In this document: positions 36,862 through 49,125 of the stretch, in pieces | Layout: the number at the start of each line of letters is the position of its first letter | Position numbering within the stretch: the first letter of the stretch is position 1 | NCBI RefSeq assembly: GCF_037975245.1 | Contig: NC_092564.1 | Coordinates: 7,601,984 to 7,665,983 of the forward strand | Reading direction: 5' to 3' | Length of the DNA: 64,000 nucleotides | Origin: Apostichopus japonicus | Taxonomy: Eukaryota > Echinodermata > Holothuroidea > Aspidochirotida > Stichopodidae | Program-made: the position numbers and the translations under genes | The notes under the pieces: model-generated | Told to the model about the DNA's origin: nothing | The model's database searches: none | The model's input: the letters and a program-made list of their open reading frames with translations, nothing else

Positions 36862-39167
36862 GTGAGTGAGAACATTTATTACCATGCAGTGTTAATATTT
36901 TGCAAAAAGTGAATGTTGCTGTCATGCATATTGAAATCACATGTTAAGGATAATGCTCCTTTTCATAACTGTGGAGTGGTATGTGGCATTATAAGGATGG
37001 ATCAACTCCCCCCCCTTCTTCCCCACCCCTCCCCAGCCATCCATCCTGACTCTAACACAATAACTGTGGATGTCAGCAGCAAATAAATCTAGTGGGTGGC
37101 ATGCAATCCTGGATTTTTGTTAACCATCTTACCGTCCAAAACTTCACCGGTTAACGTTAGTTTATAATAAGAAATGAATTATGTAATTAAAAAACTTTAA
37201 CAAGAGAGCAGTTTTTTTGTCTTTGATTTTTTTGGGGGGGGGGAGAGGGATGTGGTTGTTCCCCTCCCTTGCATTCCCTTGCTGTCAAAACACATTAACA
37301 ATATCCATATGCCTATAATCCCACACGTTAAATACATATTGCTATGGACACTGCGTCTTAGATCCTTCTAGGTACCATTCCGTCTTGTCCTGTGCAGAGA
37401 AGAAAGCTTGAAAATAACTTGTAATCGTTTTCAAGGTTATCAATGCTGCACACTGTTTGTTTTATAGCCATTATACCATGTGATAATAATTGTCATCATA
37501 AATGTAATTACTAGATTCATTAAGGAAACACACAGAAAAAACACATCAGTCACCACAGAATCTGTCTATTTGATGAGGTCAAGGCTATTGTTCAGGTCAA
37601 TTGCACAAGTAAATGCAATTGGGAGTAATTAATTAACCAAAAGTTAAAGTACAGATTTTAAATCTTTAGTGCGTGTAAACTATTTAAACAGACATATATA
37701 CTGTACTGTATACTGTGAAATGTGTGCACGAAATGTGGTTACCACAGTGTGTGCACTTCATACAGACTACACTGACCCAATTCATGCATTGCAGGTTCAT
37801 TACAGAATATATACTGTACATACATGCGTGTCATAAATGCATGCAAACTTTAGTATAATCAACGAGTCATATTTTGTTATCATAAAGGTCAACTATTGCA
37901 CTGTTTTATAGTTCAGATACAAATCAGAACTTGTTTCACACAGTGGAGTTTTTACCTTTACCATAATTCAAGGAATATCGTTTTTTGTTCAGCGTAACTG
38001 TTTTAAACTACAGTCCTCTGTACAAATACTGTTGCACATTTACATAAATGTTTTGTAACAAATTGTCCGTTTTGCATAGCAGTTTGCTACATACAGTACT
38101 GCAAATCTTGTAAATTGGTCACTAGTATTATAGAAAACAGATAACATCATTGATGCGTCAAAAAGTTGTAATTATGTGCATTTGAATAAAAGATTATTAA
38201 CAACAAATAGACACCTCTATGAACATGATACCCTTGCTAACTCTGCTTAGCTGCTATCATTTTATCAATCTTTAGATTTGACAGTTTTGTGGGAACTGGA
38301 TGACTCAGAGATAACTATATTCTCCTTAACCCCTCAAGATCAATTACAGCCTTTTCAAGTGTTCAATGAGAGTTAAACATCATGGAGTGTGGGAGAGGGA
38401 GGGGGAAGGGTGGAGGTGCAACTTAATATTCCCTTATCATCCATTCATTTGTTTCATGTCAATGGCAAATTTGGCAGTGTTATAGACTGTTAATGTCATA
38501 ACTGTATAAGTTGAGAACATTAAGAACTTTAAAATCTGGCTGAGACTGATATTCAAAAACAGCCAGTGCTCTTCGCATACACAGTACTTACTGCTCAGCA
38601 ATTTTAGTGTACTTTCATTTGTCTGTAAATTCTTTATTTATATGAGGCACCTAGCCCTTGGCATGTAAGATCTTCATGGTTGACTTAAACAGTTTTCAAT
38701 ACATTACTGTATTTCTATAGCTTCCATCATGATTTATTTATCAGTTGTAAAACTGGAGGCAAGATTGCTGGTATCATTGCATCATGAAAACACATTCCTA
38801 TTCATTTAGCCTCTGTGGCAGTCTGGTAAAGCCACGACATGAACATTATCTGCTTAAAGATGAACGATAGTGATTTTTCACCATCGACGAAAAAATACGA
38901 TTTTATTCAAGAGTATTCTAGTTGGTTTCCATTTTACACATGTGAAAATTCAAGTCAATCCGATGTTGGGAAAGGCTTAAGAGAAAATCCTAAACTCGTT
39001 GATTTTTTAAACAAAAATTGGGCTTTTCGCGAAAAGCGATATGATGATCACGTGATCTACAGTGACATGTGACGTCATTATGATGATAACAACGTGAGCT
39101 CGGCGTAGTGTACTTCAGCAGTGTGCACTTAGTGTGTAAGTTTAGTTGCAACCTACTCTATATTGGA

Positions 39168-39368
39168 CTCGACAAACAACGTAAACCACTAGCAAAATCC
39201 AAGAAATTGCGTTGTAGCTGGGGATGCAACAGAACGAATGTGGACTCTACAATAAGTTTTTTCAATTTTCCAAGCGGAAAAAGTAGTGAGAGATATCGGA
39301 AACTCTGGATACGATTTGTGAGGAGAACCAGGAAAGACTTCATCGCCACTAAAGTAATAAAAGCTTGA
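39168..39368 (+). pseudogene. THAP zinc-finger domain fragment of a transposase
   Basis: The frame reads KKLRCSWGCNRTN, then ISFFNFPSGK and YRKLWIRFVRRTRKDF. These match the THAP pattern: C-x(2-4)-C, S-FF/H-x-FP, the WI/W-x-x-x-x-RR helix and D-F/W near the DNA-binding loop. The closing C-x2-H and the AVPTIF box are absent. Right after ATK is a GTAATA that could be a splice donor, since THAP domains often continue there with H-S-x-x-CSxHF. I found no matching downstream exon. There is no ATG in good position upstream. Most likely it is a decayed transposase exon, not a host gene. Confidence 0.72.
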
Positions 39369-39859
39369 AAGATTGATGCTTTTATGCCACATTATTTATA
39401 TATATATCCCGATAAATGCAACAGTAAGTGTTGGAACTGGAAGACATGGCAGACGTGAACAACCTAATGACTTTGTGAGGAGAGAATCCACGTGCAAATT
39501 TCAATTGGGGCATGGACGTCGCTTAGGCAGAGTTTTTGGGGCAGACATGTGTTCATACCCTCCAAACCACTTTAAATGTAATACGAATAGGAAATGTGTG
39601 TATGCTCGAGCGAAACAAAACATCGTGTAAGTATTACTTACGGTAGCGCACACTGTCACTTATGTTTGCACAGTGTGAAAGTACCGTTTGCGGACCTACG
39701 TGAAGTTGGGCTAGAACTGATACGATTCCTCCTGAAGCCCAAACCACGAGGCATGCATGTGAATAAACGCAATAGGCATTGCATGTAGTGAGAAAATTGT
39801 TCGAGCTAGACTAACAACTCGATTGAGTTCAAATGCGGTTGTACTTCAGGCTCAATGAA

Positions 39860-40856
39860 CAGTGGCGTCACCAGACTTTTCAGTCTGGGGGGCACAGGGG
39901 GGCACCAGCATTTGATGGGGGGGGGGCACTTAGGTGGATACGGATCGCCGTCCTGGGGGAGGGGTCTAAGGGGAGGAAAAAATTTTCGCATACGGAGGAT
40001 GGGCTAGATGCAAAATGCTGCCACATTTGATGCTAAATTCGATCTGAAGATATCTCCAGAAATTGCTATTTTTGAGGTAATGATTTAAACAACGCGCAGA
40101 ATTTTGCAGAGGATATGAACCACATGCTGTCGATATTATGCCTAACCCAATCAATAGAACCTACATTTGTTGAATTAATGTGTGCATGACCCCGACTCCT
40201 TTCTTGTCCTGCTCGTTTTCTCCCAGTATCTATTAAGATGTAACAGGTTCCAGCATCGTTATTGGCTCCTATCAGGGATCTCACCATGCAATCCAAAGTT
40301 TGATCACACATCAAGTATAGCTCAGTATGCAGGTGTGAACATTCGTCATTTGTTCCTACAAGCATCTGACCTCAAATGACCTCTGCACCCCCTACTCAAC
40401 AGGGTTAATATATGGGTCCACAAATATAGGCAAGTATGGTGCCTGCGGGCCCTCACATTCTCACATTTCGTCAGCTCCTAACCTGTCAACCTCAGTCCAA
40501 GGCAACATACTGCAGTACCCTCCCTTCTCACGGCAGGTCCGGATTTTCGGCATTTCACAGGCATCCAATTCACGAGTTGTGATGGCGCGGGTTACGACTT
40601 CGATACCCGACGGTCAAGGATAAACTTTTTCATTTTTTCGCAGCTCATTTGAAGAAAATACGAAGTACTGTGCTTCTTTGTCCTTATGAAAAACCAACTC
40701 AGATGATGGGAGTTGAATATAACAAAGTATATATATATATATTTTTTTACCAACCCAAATCTCAGATGGGGGGCACTCGGGGGGGGGCACTCGGGGGGCA
40801 CTAGGTTTTCCAGGGGGCACGTGCCCCCCTGCCCCCCCCCCTTGGCGACGCCACTG
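39860..40856. mobile_element. 997-bp hAT-type non-autonomous element nested in the THAP element
   Basis: A perfect 8-bp target duplication TCAATGAA lies at 39852-39859 and 40857-40864. Ends are CAGTGGCGTCACCAG and CTTGGCGACGCCACTG (inverted). Long G runs follow the left end and C runs precede the right end. The interior shares ATCGCCGTCCTGGGGGAGGG with the 13850 and 59829 elements. No transposase frame is visible. The perfect duplication shows that it inserted after the THAP element and fairly recently. Confidence 0.92.
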
Positions 40857-43800
40857 TCAATGAAACCTTTCTGTTGGATTTAATGACGCACGGAACAAGG
40901 AACGTTTATGTTTTACAAGGTAGGCCTAGTGCATACAAGCGAATCTACTTTGTTTAGAACTTTGGATTTTCTTTCGGATGTTATACTAATCTACGTTTGA
41001 GACTATCATCACTATTGTTATTGTGCCAGTTTGACTGGTAAGTGAGCACATTCATACATCACTCTGTATAAAACCCGCCAAAAACGTGATCTTGAGATTT
41101 ACGTTACTTTGGGTCAGCTTGCGAGTTACCTCTTCAGATATTGGGAAATCGTTGCGAAATCGCCGCAAATTTCGTAAAAAAAACTTGTAAACACGTGGTG
41201 AAGAAATCAAGAAACACTATGATATTCATTATCTATTTATGTCTTGAACATTACGCCGGAAAATAACAGTTATGCTGACACGAAATGCACGCACAGCTCC
41301 GTACTGAACAGTTCACAACAGAAAAGATCATCACAGTGACGTCATTCACTGACCTGAGGGCTGTTCAAGGTCGTTGCAGTGTTTGCAAATTCCTAAATTA
41401 CGGAGGCGAAAAAACGATGTTTTAATTCCCTTTTTTATAACTTTCCGGTGTGCTATTTGGAAAATTAAAAAAATATGTTGCTTGGTAACATATAAACTAC
41501 ATTATATATGAAAATGAGAGATTTTTTTTCTGTCACTATCGTTCTACTTTAAACATTCCATTCATTTGTCCAACGGGTTTCCCTGGATCAAATTGTAAAG
41601 GTACAAGTTAATATAAAAAGTTCAGTAGCCTTTTCATTACATGTAAGTTAATCCAGCAGTCTGAAAGAGAATAGCTGACTTATTGGGTTGTCGGGACGGT
41701 GTGACATTTGACAACACACTGAGAAGGTGATTGTTTGGATGGGGCACTACACACAGAGCCTGTCTCTCCCAACATTCCTCTTCATTAGTTTCCATGGCGA
41801 TCGTTCTGGTCTCTAGGCCCCATCTTTCTGTTATCGTTGATTAAGTTATTAGGGGATGAACGACATCGTCCATCCTGGCAACAATCAATATCTAGTCTAC
41901 TATATGAGATATCACATTAAATAGAAAGGACTCATAATTAATTAAGAGTGTGCAGATGTGACGTCACTATTGTAAGCAAACTCTTGCAATGATGACAAAG
42001 GTTCGGTATAATTGGATAGCACAGCTTTGGTTATGATAAATAACAAAGACATTTCATGGTGATTGCAAGTACCTGGATGAAAGGAATTTTTTTATGATAG
42101 TGTGTGGTTTGCAGATGTGCCTCGTATCTTGTAGGCGTTCTGTGGGTGATTATTTATTATAACCTTGGTATTGATCTGTCTAAATACTGTATCTCATACT
42201 CTGTTGATTAAAAGTAATAATGAATATTTGTTATTATACTTTACTACAGTATATACAGTAAGTCTGTATTTTTTGGTATTTTTTGTTTGTTTTTTGTTTT
42301 GTCTCTTTCTTTCTTTGGCATGCTCAATCTAATGTTTGATGCAATTTATGAATTGCTAGAAACAATAAGCAAGAAAATTCAGAAGGTTAAAGTAAGTGAA
42401 AGCTGTAGAGTGAAATTTCATTGAAACAATTTACACTTTCATTTCCCTTGTTCTCCTTTTGCTTGTCCCTTCTTTGATTGCATGGAGGGGAAAGAAGGCA
42501 GGGGGAGAAGGGGGCCAATAAGAATAAGGTGAAAGGCAGGGTGTATGATGTAATAAAGGGATACAAATTGTTGTCAAAAATGTCTGATTGTTTCCAAATT
42601 GAATAGGTACAGTATCTTTGGCAGTTTACTGATATTTAACTGACCAGATTTGAAATAGTTGAAATAGCCAGACATGAGACTTCAGTAAAACTTCCAGTTC
42701 TACTGTTCAGTAAACACCCAAATTCCATTATTTTGTATCTTTTTAGAATTGAAAAACCTTGTTGACAGATGTTTTAGGGTTTTTGACTTGTTGATGGAAT
42801 GATATACTACAAAATATACTGTGAATCTTGTTATTTTGGTGACCTTTACCTGTATAATGTCACATGTTGAAAGGAATAATGCCGTTATTTGATGTTAAGA
42901 CAGTTTGGGATGACTTCCTCTGGAAGGAAGCGATGAACAATTGATGACTTCAGTAAGGTTGTGTTTGTATTGACTGTTGTGATAGTTACTTGACCATAGA
43001 AGTCAATTGGTAATAATACCTCAATATTGTTACAGACTTTATTTTCTTGTAATCTTGCCAACGGGATACAGCACCCCTTCACAATCTGGTGGATCTGTGG
43101 GAGGAAATTGATAATTTTTAAAGGAACAACATCAGTTTAACATTAGAGCAACACTACAAGAAGTAAAGTAGTGTTGAAATATATTTTTTTATTAATATTT
43201 TGATATTTTTAGTTTTGGCTACTGCATGATATAACAGATTGGGTACTATTAGTTAAATGATGATAATTTCATTCCCCCCCCCCACAAATATGAACTCTAT
43301 TGTAAGTTTGACATTTACAATGTGGCTAAATGATCATATACAGTACAGTGCATACTGTAGGCCCCAAGAAACTATTTAACATAATCTATACTGGAAGATT
43401 GTTACATTAGCATTTTGAATCTATAGTCAAAAATTCAAAGGTTGTTTTCAGACATTGCTGTATAATTTCTGTATCAAAATGGGAACCAAAGCAGTATCTG
43501 TACTAATGTAGGTAGGAACTGATCAAGTTTTGTTTCAAGGTGTAAATTATATATCGAACACAGAAGGGAGAGTGAAAGTAGAATCCTTGAAATAATTTTA
43601 CTCCTGAGGCAACATCATGAAATGTTCTAAGCGTGTGATGCAGTTTGCATAATGATCATGCAGCTACAGTACTATTGGAAAATAATGCTTGAACTGGGAA
43701 GGTCCTACATGCCATTATCCTGGTAGCCCCCCCCCCTCCCTTGTGCCATGCATTGATTCTGGATAGAGGGGTGACCTCCCTGTCCCACCCCAATAGCTTT

Positions 43801-44104
43801 CACAGCTCACCAAAAAACTCACAGCTCATTTACAGTATGATGGACTCATTTAACCATCACTAAACACTAGTCATGACTCCTGCCCTTCATCCTCCTCCTC
43901 CACCCCCCCATCCCCTCTCAAACCTGTGTCCAGGGTCCCTTATATAGTCATGTTACAGTACATCTGTGTAGCTGTACCTACAGTACCACTGAATTGCTAC
44001 AACAAATTGTAAGCTGTGGGCACCACCAGAGTAGCTACAGTACTGTTAGCACTATGTACATTGTTTTGTGTAATTGGAGGAGCTAAGTACTGTAAAGTCT
44101 GCAT

Positions 44105-44775
44105 ACCTTGAAGTATCATGATACATGTTATTCCATTATTTAAATCAAAGTTTATCAGGATGGGATCTAATTATTCCTCCATGTTTCCATGACTACAGGT
44201 GTAAATAGATAGTGAAACAATTGAGATAAAGAGCTAGTTAATATTTCTCTCTAAATTCCATCACAAAAGGACCACAAAAAAACATCACCGAACTCTTAAA
44301 ACTAAATGATAAACTCTTAAATGCTATTTGGAAATTATAGACTCCGTAAACTTTTCGTAATGTTTTCCCTTCATTGTACTCCTTGTACGTAGAACACAGG
44401 AGATTTGAAAAACCAAGAAAACTTATAACTGTAGAGAGAAAGTGTGAGAAAAGGAAATAGCTTGTTTATTTAATACTTTGTTGTGTAAATTAAATGTGTT
44501 TTTATTATGAAATGTAGCTTGTTCTTTCTATACTTTAAAAAGGGAAAGGAAATTTCTTGTTTCTTTAATACTTTGTTGTTTAATTAAATGTGTTTTTATT
44601 ATCAACTGTAGTTTGTTATTTATATACTTAAAAAAGGGAAAGGAAATTGATGTTTATTTAATACTTTGTTGTTGAATTTAATTTGTTTTTATTTATAAAA
44701 TGTAGCTCAATTGTTCTTTAATACATAAAAAAAAATATTCTGAATCAGAGTAAACTTAGATGACATTCTGCATAT
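44105..44775. repeat. Duplicated intron block, copy A
   Basis: This block and 44776-46160 share, in the same order, AATCAAAGTTTATCAGGATG, TCTCTAAATTCCATCAC, TTCATTGTACTCCT and a TCTGAATCAGAGTAAA end. Copy A lacks the MITE and lacks the roughly 550-bp segment present in copy B, and it has three 95-bp units where copy B has one. Confidence 0.85.
44451..44740. repeat. Three-unit tandem repeat, about 95 bp
   Basis: AAGGAAAT starts units at 44451, 44546 and 44640. Each contains TTTAATACTTTGTTG and TGTTTTTATT. Copy B at about 46038 has only one unit. Confidence 0.85.
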
Positions 44776-46160
44776 TAATTATACATGTTAATCTCTTCTT
44801 TAAATCAAAGTTTATCAGGATGGGATCTAACTATTCCTCCATGTTTCCATGACAACAGGTGTAAATAGATAGTGTTACAATTGAGATAAATAAGGGGTTA
44901 ATCAACAGTCTAGCGTGCGTTACTCACAGGATTAATGCACGATCGGGGGATAATGCAAGCGATGCACGAGGGCGGACCCCGAGTGCATCCAGCGATAGCA
45001 TTAACACCCGGATTGCATTAATCATGTGAGTAACGCACGCTAGACCGTTGATTAACCCCGTTCATTCATACACTACCATTTGTGTGGGGGAAAAATCATA
45101 AAACAAAACATTTTTGGTTACATATAACCAAAGATTTATTAAAGTGATGCCCCGTAATTTTACCGTGCGTTACTCACAGGATTAACCACGGTCAGCTGAC
45201 CTGAATGGACCAATAGGATTTAGAAATCTTTACTAAGTATGAATGAACAGCTATTTAATTATCTCTCTAAATTCCATCACGAAAGCAATTTGCTAAGCAT
45301 CACTGTACTTTCATACCAAATAATAAGACCCTTTAAATCTATTTTGAAATTTGTCTCTGTTAAAGTTTTCGTCATTTTCTACCTTCCCCCATGATCTCGC
45401 AGTCGCTTCCTCAACAATTTTCGAGAACACTTGTCCACGACCACGTCTTCGAACATATAGAAGTTTGTACAGTACTTTCAGTACTTTCTCTTTTACACGG
45501 CATGGAAATGAAGAAAGAAAGTGAAAGTGTGATCAACTTTTACAGCATTATGCTAAGCTGTTGTTGTGTTGCTTTCAAACAATTAATCGCAACACGTTTC
45601 CTTTTTGTGAGGCTATTGGTTCATTTTTTCTGCGACATTAAACGAAAGACCACATGCGACCAAAATAGACAGTGCCCAGATGGAAATAGCACCGTGAGAA
45701 AATGTTATATTGCTGCATGCCGTGAAGGAGCTTACTGCTGCCACTACTATATATGCTCATTGCATATGGAATCATGATAAGTTGATTAAAAGCAGATTGC
45801 TGGGAAATTGCCTAACGTGTAGGTGTCCGATCAGAAGTGACGTGAAAAGATGAAAATTATGGTTTATGGTATCTTAATCTTTGAAAGATCTAAAGACACT
45901 TTTGTAGATGAAAACATACAGTACTGTAAATTTGGTTCATTGTACTCCTCTTGCGAAGGAAACAGGAAATTTGAAAACCCAAAGGGAGAAAACTTATGAC
46001 TGTAGTTTGTAGAGAGAAAGTAAGAGAAAAGGAAATTGCTTGTTTATTACTTTATTGTGTAAATCAATGGGTTTTTATTACAAAATGTAGCTTGTTCTTT
46101 AATATTTAAATAAAAAAAATCTGAATCAGAGTAAAGTTACTGTAGATGACATTTTGGAAA
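44776..46160. repeat. Duplicated intron block, copy B (with insertions)
   Basis: Same order of sequence as copy A, but broken by the MITE at 44891-45249 and by a segment at about 45388-45935 absent from copy A. That segment has a 128-codon open frame (45391-45777) ending in a Cys-rich stretch (TCDQNRQCPDG...CYIAACREGAYCC). I recognise no family in it. Either copy B gained the segment or copy A lost it. Confidence 0.8.
44891..45249. mobile_element. MITE with long inverted repeats, delimited by an empty paralogous site
   Basis: Copy A reads GAGATAAA-GAGCTAGTTAAT without interruption, while copy B has about 359 bp between GAGATAAA and CAGCTATTTAAT. The insert opens with GGGGTTAATCAACAGTCTAG and has the inverse, CTAGACCGTTGATTAACCCC, at 45040-45059, giving a hairpin with arms of about 50 bp. 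CGTGCGTTACTCACAGGATT occurs in the left arm, inverted in the right arm and again at 45163-45182. GTTCATTCATAC (45060) is inverted at the right edge. It is CpG-richer than its surroundings and non-coding. Confidence 0.8.
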
Positions 46161-48043
46161 GGATTGAGATATTTTTAGATTAGCTGAACATAATTTAATT
46201 TTTGTCAAGTTTTACCTTGTATTGTACTTATCTCCACACAACTTCACTATTGCTGTGTCTGATTCAAGTTTACCATCGAGAAACATTTGGAAACTCTTTC
46301 TTGCCTTGCACTAAGTTTGATGGTCTGTGACAGTGTTCCCAGTTCCAACATAGTAATTTCCACAGAAATGCTTTACTGTGAGCCTTGATGTTAACCTGGT
46401 TAATCCACAGGCCCTTGACACCATTTAGGTAGGGGGGGGGGGGTACAGGCCACCAAAACTTTCCACAGTTATTATTTTCACTTGGTTAATGGTCCTGTGG
46501 TGTTCTAACTTCACATCCACTGAACATTGGTCTGACTCTGATCACAGTCCCCTGTGCCTCCCCTTCCCCCCCCCCCATTCCCTCCAACTCTCAAACCTGT
46601 GTCAGAATAAATTACAGTGTGCACTAGTCTGACCAATTTCCAGGTTTAATTTATGGATGTTTATTTACATGGTAAATATTATGGTATATTGAGGCCATAA
46701 CTACATCATCTCAGTGAGCTATAGTATTTATTCTGCATGACCTTGCAGTTTATAATTAATACAAAACCCCAAAATGGCCTTCAACCTATACAAAGAGTTT
46801 GAGATTATTTAGTCACTCGTAGTTGAATGAAAAGAGATCTACTGCTAACCTCCTGCAGTTTGACGACTCTATGAACTCAAAATACTGGAACAAAGGCAAC
46901 TGTCGTTTAATCTAATATTTGGTTGTGTCCAGTGATTTGTGACAAAGGAAATAGGCTCAGAAAATCTTCAAGTATGACTTGTGTTTTTCGCCTTGACTTT
47001 CTACACCAGGCTGTGTCTGCATATTGCCACCTTGATAAACTTACTTGCAAAATGTCGTTGTTTTCAGTTTTTCAATGAATTTAAAGAACATTTATATGAG
47101 TTGTAGACTGACTGTAGTTCCCATCATCTAGGTCATTATTTATTAACCGAGTATGAAACAGTACACAAGTGCTGTACAGTATATATGATTATCCTTCAAA
47201 TGAAATCAAGGAAACAGACTGACTTTGATCATTTGCATAGATCAAGTCTTTAAGGAAATGTTTCGTTCTGTGTATTCACTGTACAAGTAAGTGTTATATA
47301 TTTGAAAAGGCCAAGTCTATTTTTCATACATGGGTATGATACTGTAGGTTTGCCCTGATCGAGAGGACAAATTCAGGACAAATCACACATGTACAGTAAT
47401 TGTGTTCAGAGCCACCATACCTTGTTCCTGAGCCTCATCTTGCACAAATTTCAATTTCACTCTTTTGGTCCCGATCAAGACGCTAGACCATGCCCACTTC
47501 TAATGCACACATGTAATTCGGTCCCGGGACACTGAACCATACTCCAAATATAATTCAGCCCTGACACACCTCAGAAGATATCCTACCTTAAATATCCAGG
47601 TGTAGTTCTGTCCTAATACACTACAGGCAATTTGATGCCTTACCCTTTAATGCGCACATCTGATTCACCGGAGGACATCGTTTCCTTTAAATAAAGGTAT
47701 CAGAGGCCATGTACCATGTACATACAGTTCTACACCTCTAATCCACACACATAATCCACACCTGAAATACTAAACCATATCCCACATGTAAGTCAGTCCT
47801 GACACACCCCAGATGATACCCCTCCTTTAATTAATGCACAAGTGTAGTTTTGTTCTATTAGATGCTTGGCAAAAGGCACATGCATTATAAGTTCTGTTTA
47901 GAGATCCCATACTGATAATAACTTGATGTGTGGCCCCTAAGCCATGGAATCATTTCTAAAGGTCATCTACATTCAAGCCTGTTTATCTATACCAGTTAAT
48001 CACCTGTCCTGGGATGCCTACAGTAGTAACTATGGAGGATGTA

Positions 48044-48069
48044 CTCTGTCTCTCTCTCTCTCTCTCTCT
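48044..48069. repeat. CT microsatellite
   Basis: About twelve TC dinucleotides in a row within the LHFPL2 intron. Confidence 0.9.
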
Positions 48070-48539
48070 ATCATCACTGGTACTCTTTCACCTTACCCTG
48101 ATTTCATCAATTTGTGATTCATTTCTCGAGGGCTCATTTTGATGAGCCATAAATGACAGATGTAATATAGTACATGTACAGGATTTGGTTGAAGTCATTT
48201 TCAAATGATGAACAATGGGTTTTATAACTCATTAATACATTAGTATTGAAAATGGAACCGAATCTGGACTACAACCTGGTTTACAGCTCATTTAATACAT
48301 TGGTGTAAAGGGTAATGGAAATGCAACCCAGTCTCAACTGCAATAGGACCTGGTTTTATACAGTAGCTCATTAAATTTGTAAGGGTAAGGAAATGGAACG
48401 GAATCTTGACCTGAAAGGTTGGATCAGTTTATATGCAGTTACTGAAATTCATCAATTGCTTTTGTTTCTTGTGATAAACAATAAATTACTTGTTCCCCGA
48501 CCTTTTTCCTCATGAACAGCAATTATATGACTTAACCGA

Positions 48540-48844
48540 TTATGGTTATTCATTATCATTTCTTATGATTATACATGATCATTTCTTATGATAATACATG
48601 ATCATTTCTAATGAATATACATAATCATTTATTACGATTCTACAATCATTTCTTACGATAATACATTATTATTTGTTATGATTAAATACATTATCATTTC
48701 TTATGATTATGCATGATCATTTCTTACGATAATACATGATCATTCGTTATGATTAAAAACATGATCATTTATTATGGTTATACATTATCATTTCTTATGA
48801 TAATACATCATTTATTATGATTAAACTTTATCATTTATTGTATA
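48540..48844. repeat. ATCATTTCTTATGA-type minisatellite next to the LHFPL2 acceptor
   Basis: About 12 imperfect units of 22-28 bp related to ATGATCATTTCTTACGATAA end roughly 25 bp before the AG at 48868. The array therefore takes in the region where the branch point of this splice site should lie. Units are T-rich on the transcribed strand and contain frequent TTATGAT and TACGAT variants. Confidence 0.92.
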
Positions 48845-48868
48845 TCTTTTGTGTTTCCTACTTTTCAG

Positions 48869-49125
48869 GTCTCTTGATGCTGCTGGGTATAATTCTTTAT
48901 CCCTTTGGTTGGGGTAACGATGCCGTCAAGGAGCTCTGCAGGGAGAACGTTCAACCTTTCTTACCCAAAGGATGTGGAGTGGGATGGTCTTTCTTTCTCT
49001 CCATCGGCGCTATCCTCCTAACCTTCATCTGCTCCGTGCTCGGAGTCCAGGCGGAGTTTGCGACTGCGAGTGACAAGGTAGAAGAAAAGGTCATGCAGGA
49101 TAGAAGAATAGTTTGCGTCCCGTAA
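48869..49125 (+). CDS. LHFPL2: LHFPL2-like tetraspan protein, coding exon 2 (to stop)
   Basis: This exon encodes residues 151-235 with codon 151 (Gly) split across the intron. GLLMLLGIILYPFGWG completes TM3 and matches the family's GL-x-L-x-LGLILYP-x-GWG. The second extracellular loop has Cys174 and Cys186. SFFLSIGAILLTFICSVLGVQAE is TM4 plus the conserved F-C-A/S-V-x-x-x-QAE ending. The cytoplasmic tail ATASDKVEEKV...IVCVP parallels the LHFPL2 tail (ATSSDKVQEEI...ICLL), which sets this gene apart from LHFPL1/3/4/5. Stop TAA at 49123. The local ORF track's extra N-terminal residues upstream of 48869 are intronic minisatellite. Confidence 0.95.

Larger units (their letters stand above)
38858..41548 (+). 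mobile_element. Kolobok-like DNA transposon, THAP-coding, interrupted
   Basis: TTAA at 38854-38857 and at 41549-41552 flank inverted ends AGATGAACGATAGTGA (left) and AGTAGAACGATAGTGA (read inward from the right), 14 of 16 identical. Between them is a THAP-domain open frame. TTAA duplications together with a THAP-bearing transposase are the marks of the Kolobok superfamily; P and ISL2EU elements also carry THAP domains but use other target sites. The left 200 bp contain a CRE-like TGACGTCA and a small open frame (about 38860-39072) of unknown meaning. Without the nested hAT-type insert the element is about 1.7 kb, so most of a transposase is missing. Confidence 0.75.
36862..48868 (+). other. 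12-kb intron of LHFPL2
   Basis: A GTGAGT donor and a TTTCCTACTTTTCAG acceptor join AVA-G|GT to give AVAGLLMLLG, exactly the family sequence order, so no middle coding exon is missing. The intron holds the Kolobok-like and hAT-type nest (38858-41548), a duplicated block with a MITE (44105-46160), a CT microsatellite and a minisatellite near its end. 36870-38850 and 41560-44100 show only poly(C)/poly(G) runs and AT-rich sequence. 46161-48040 shows nothing identifiable beyond poly(G)/poly(C) runs near 46430 and 46567. Confidence 0.92.
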
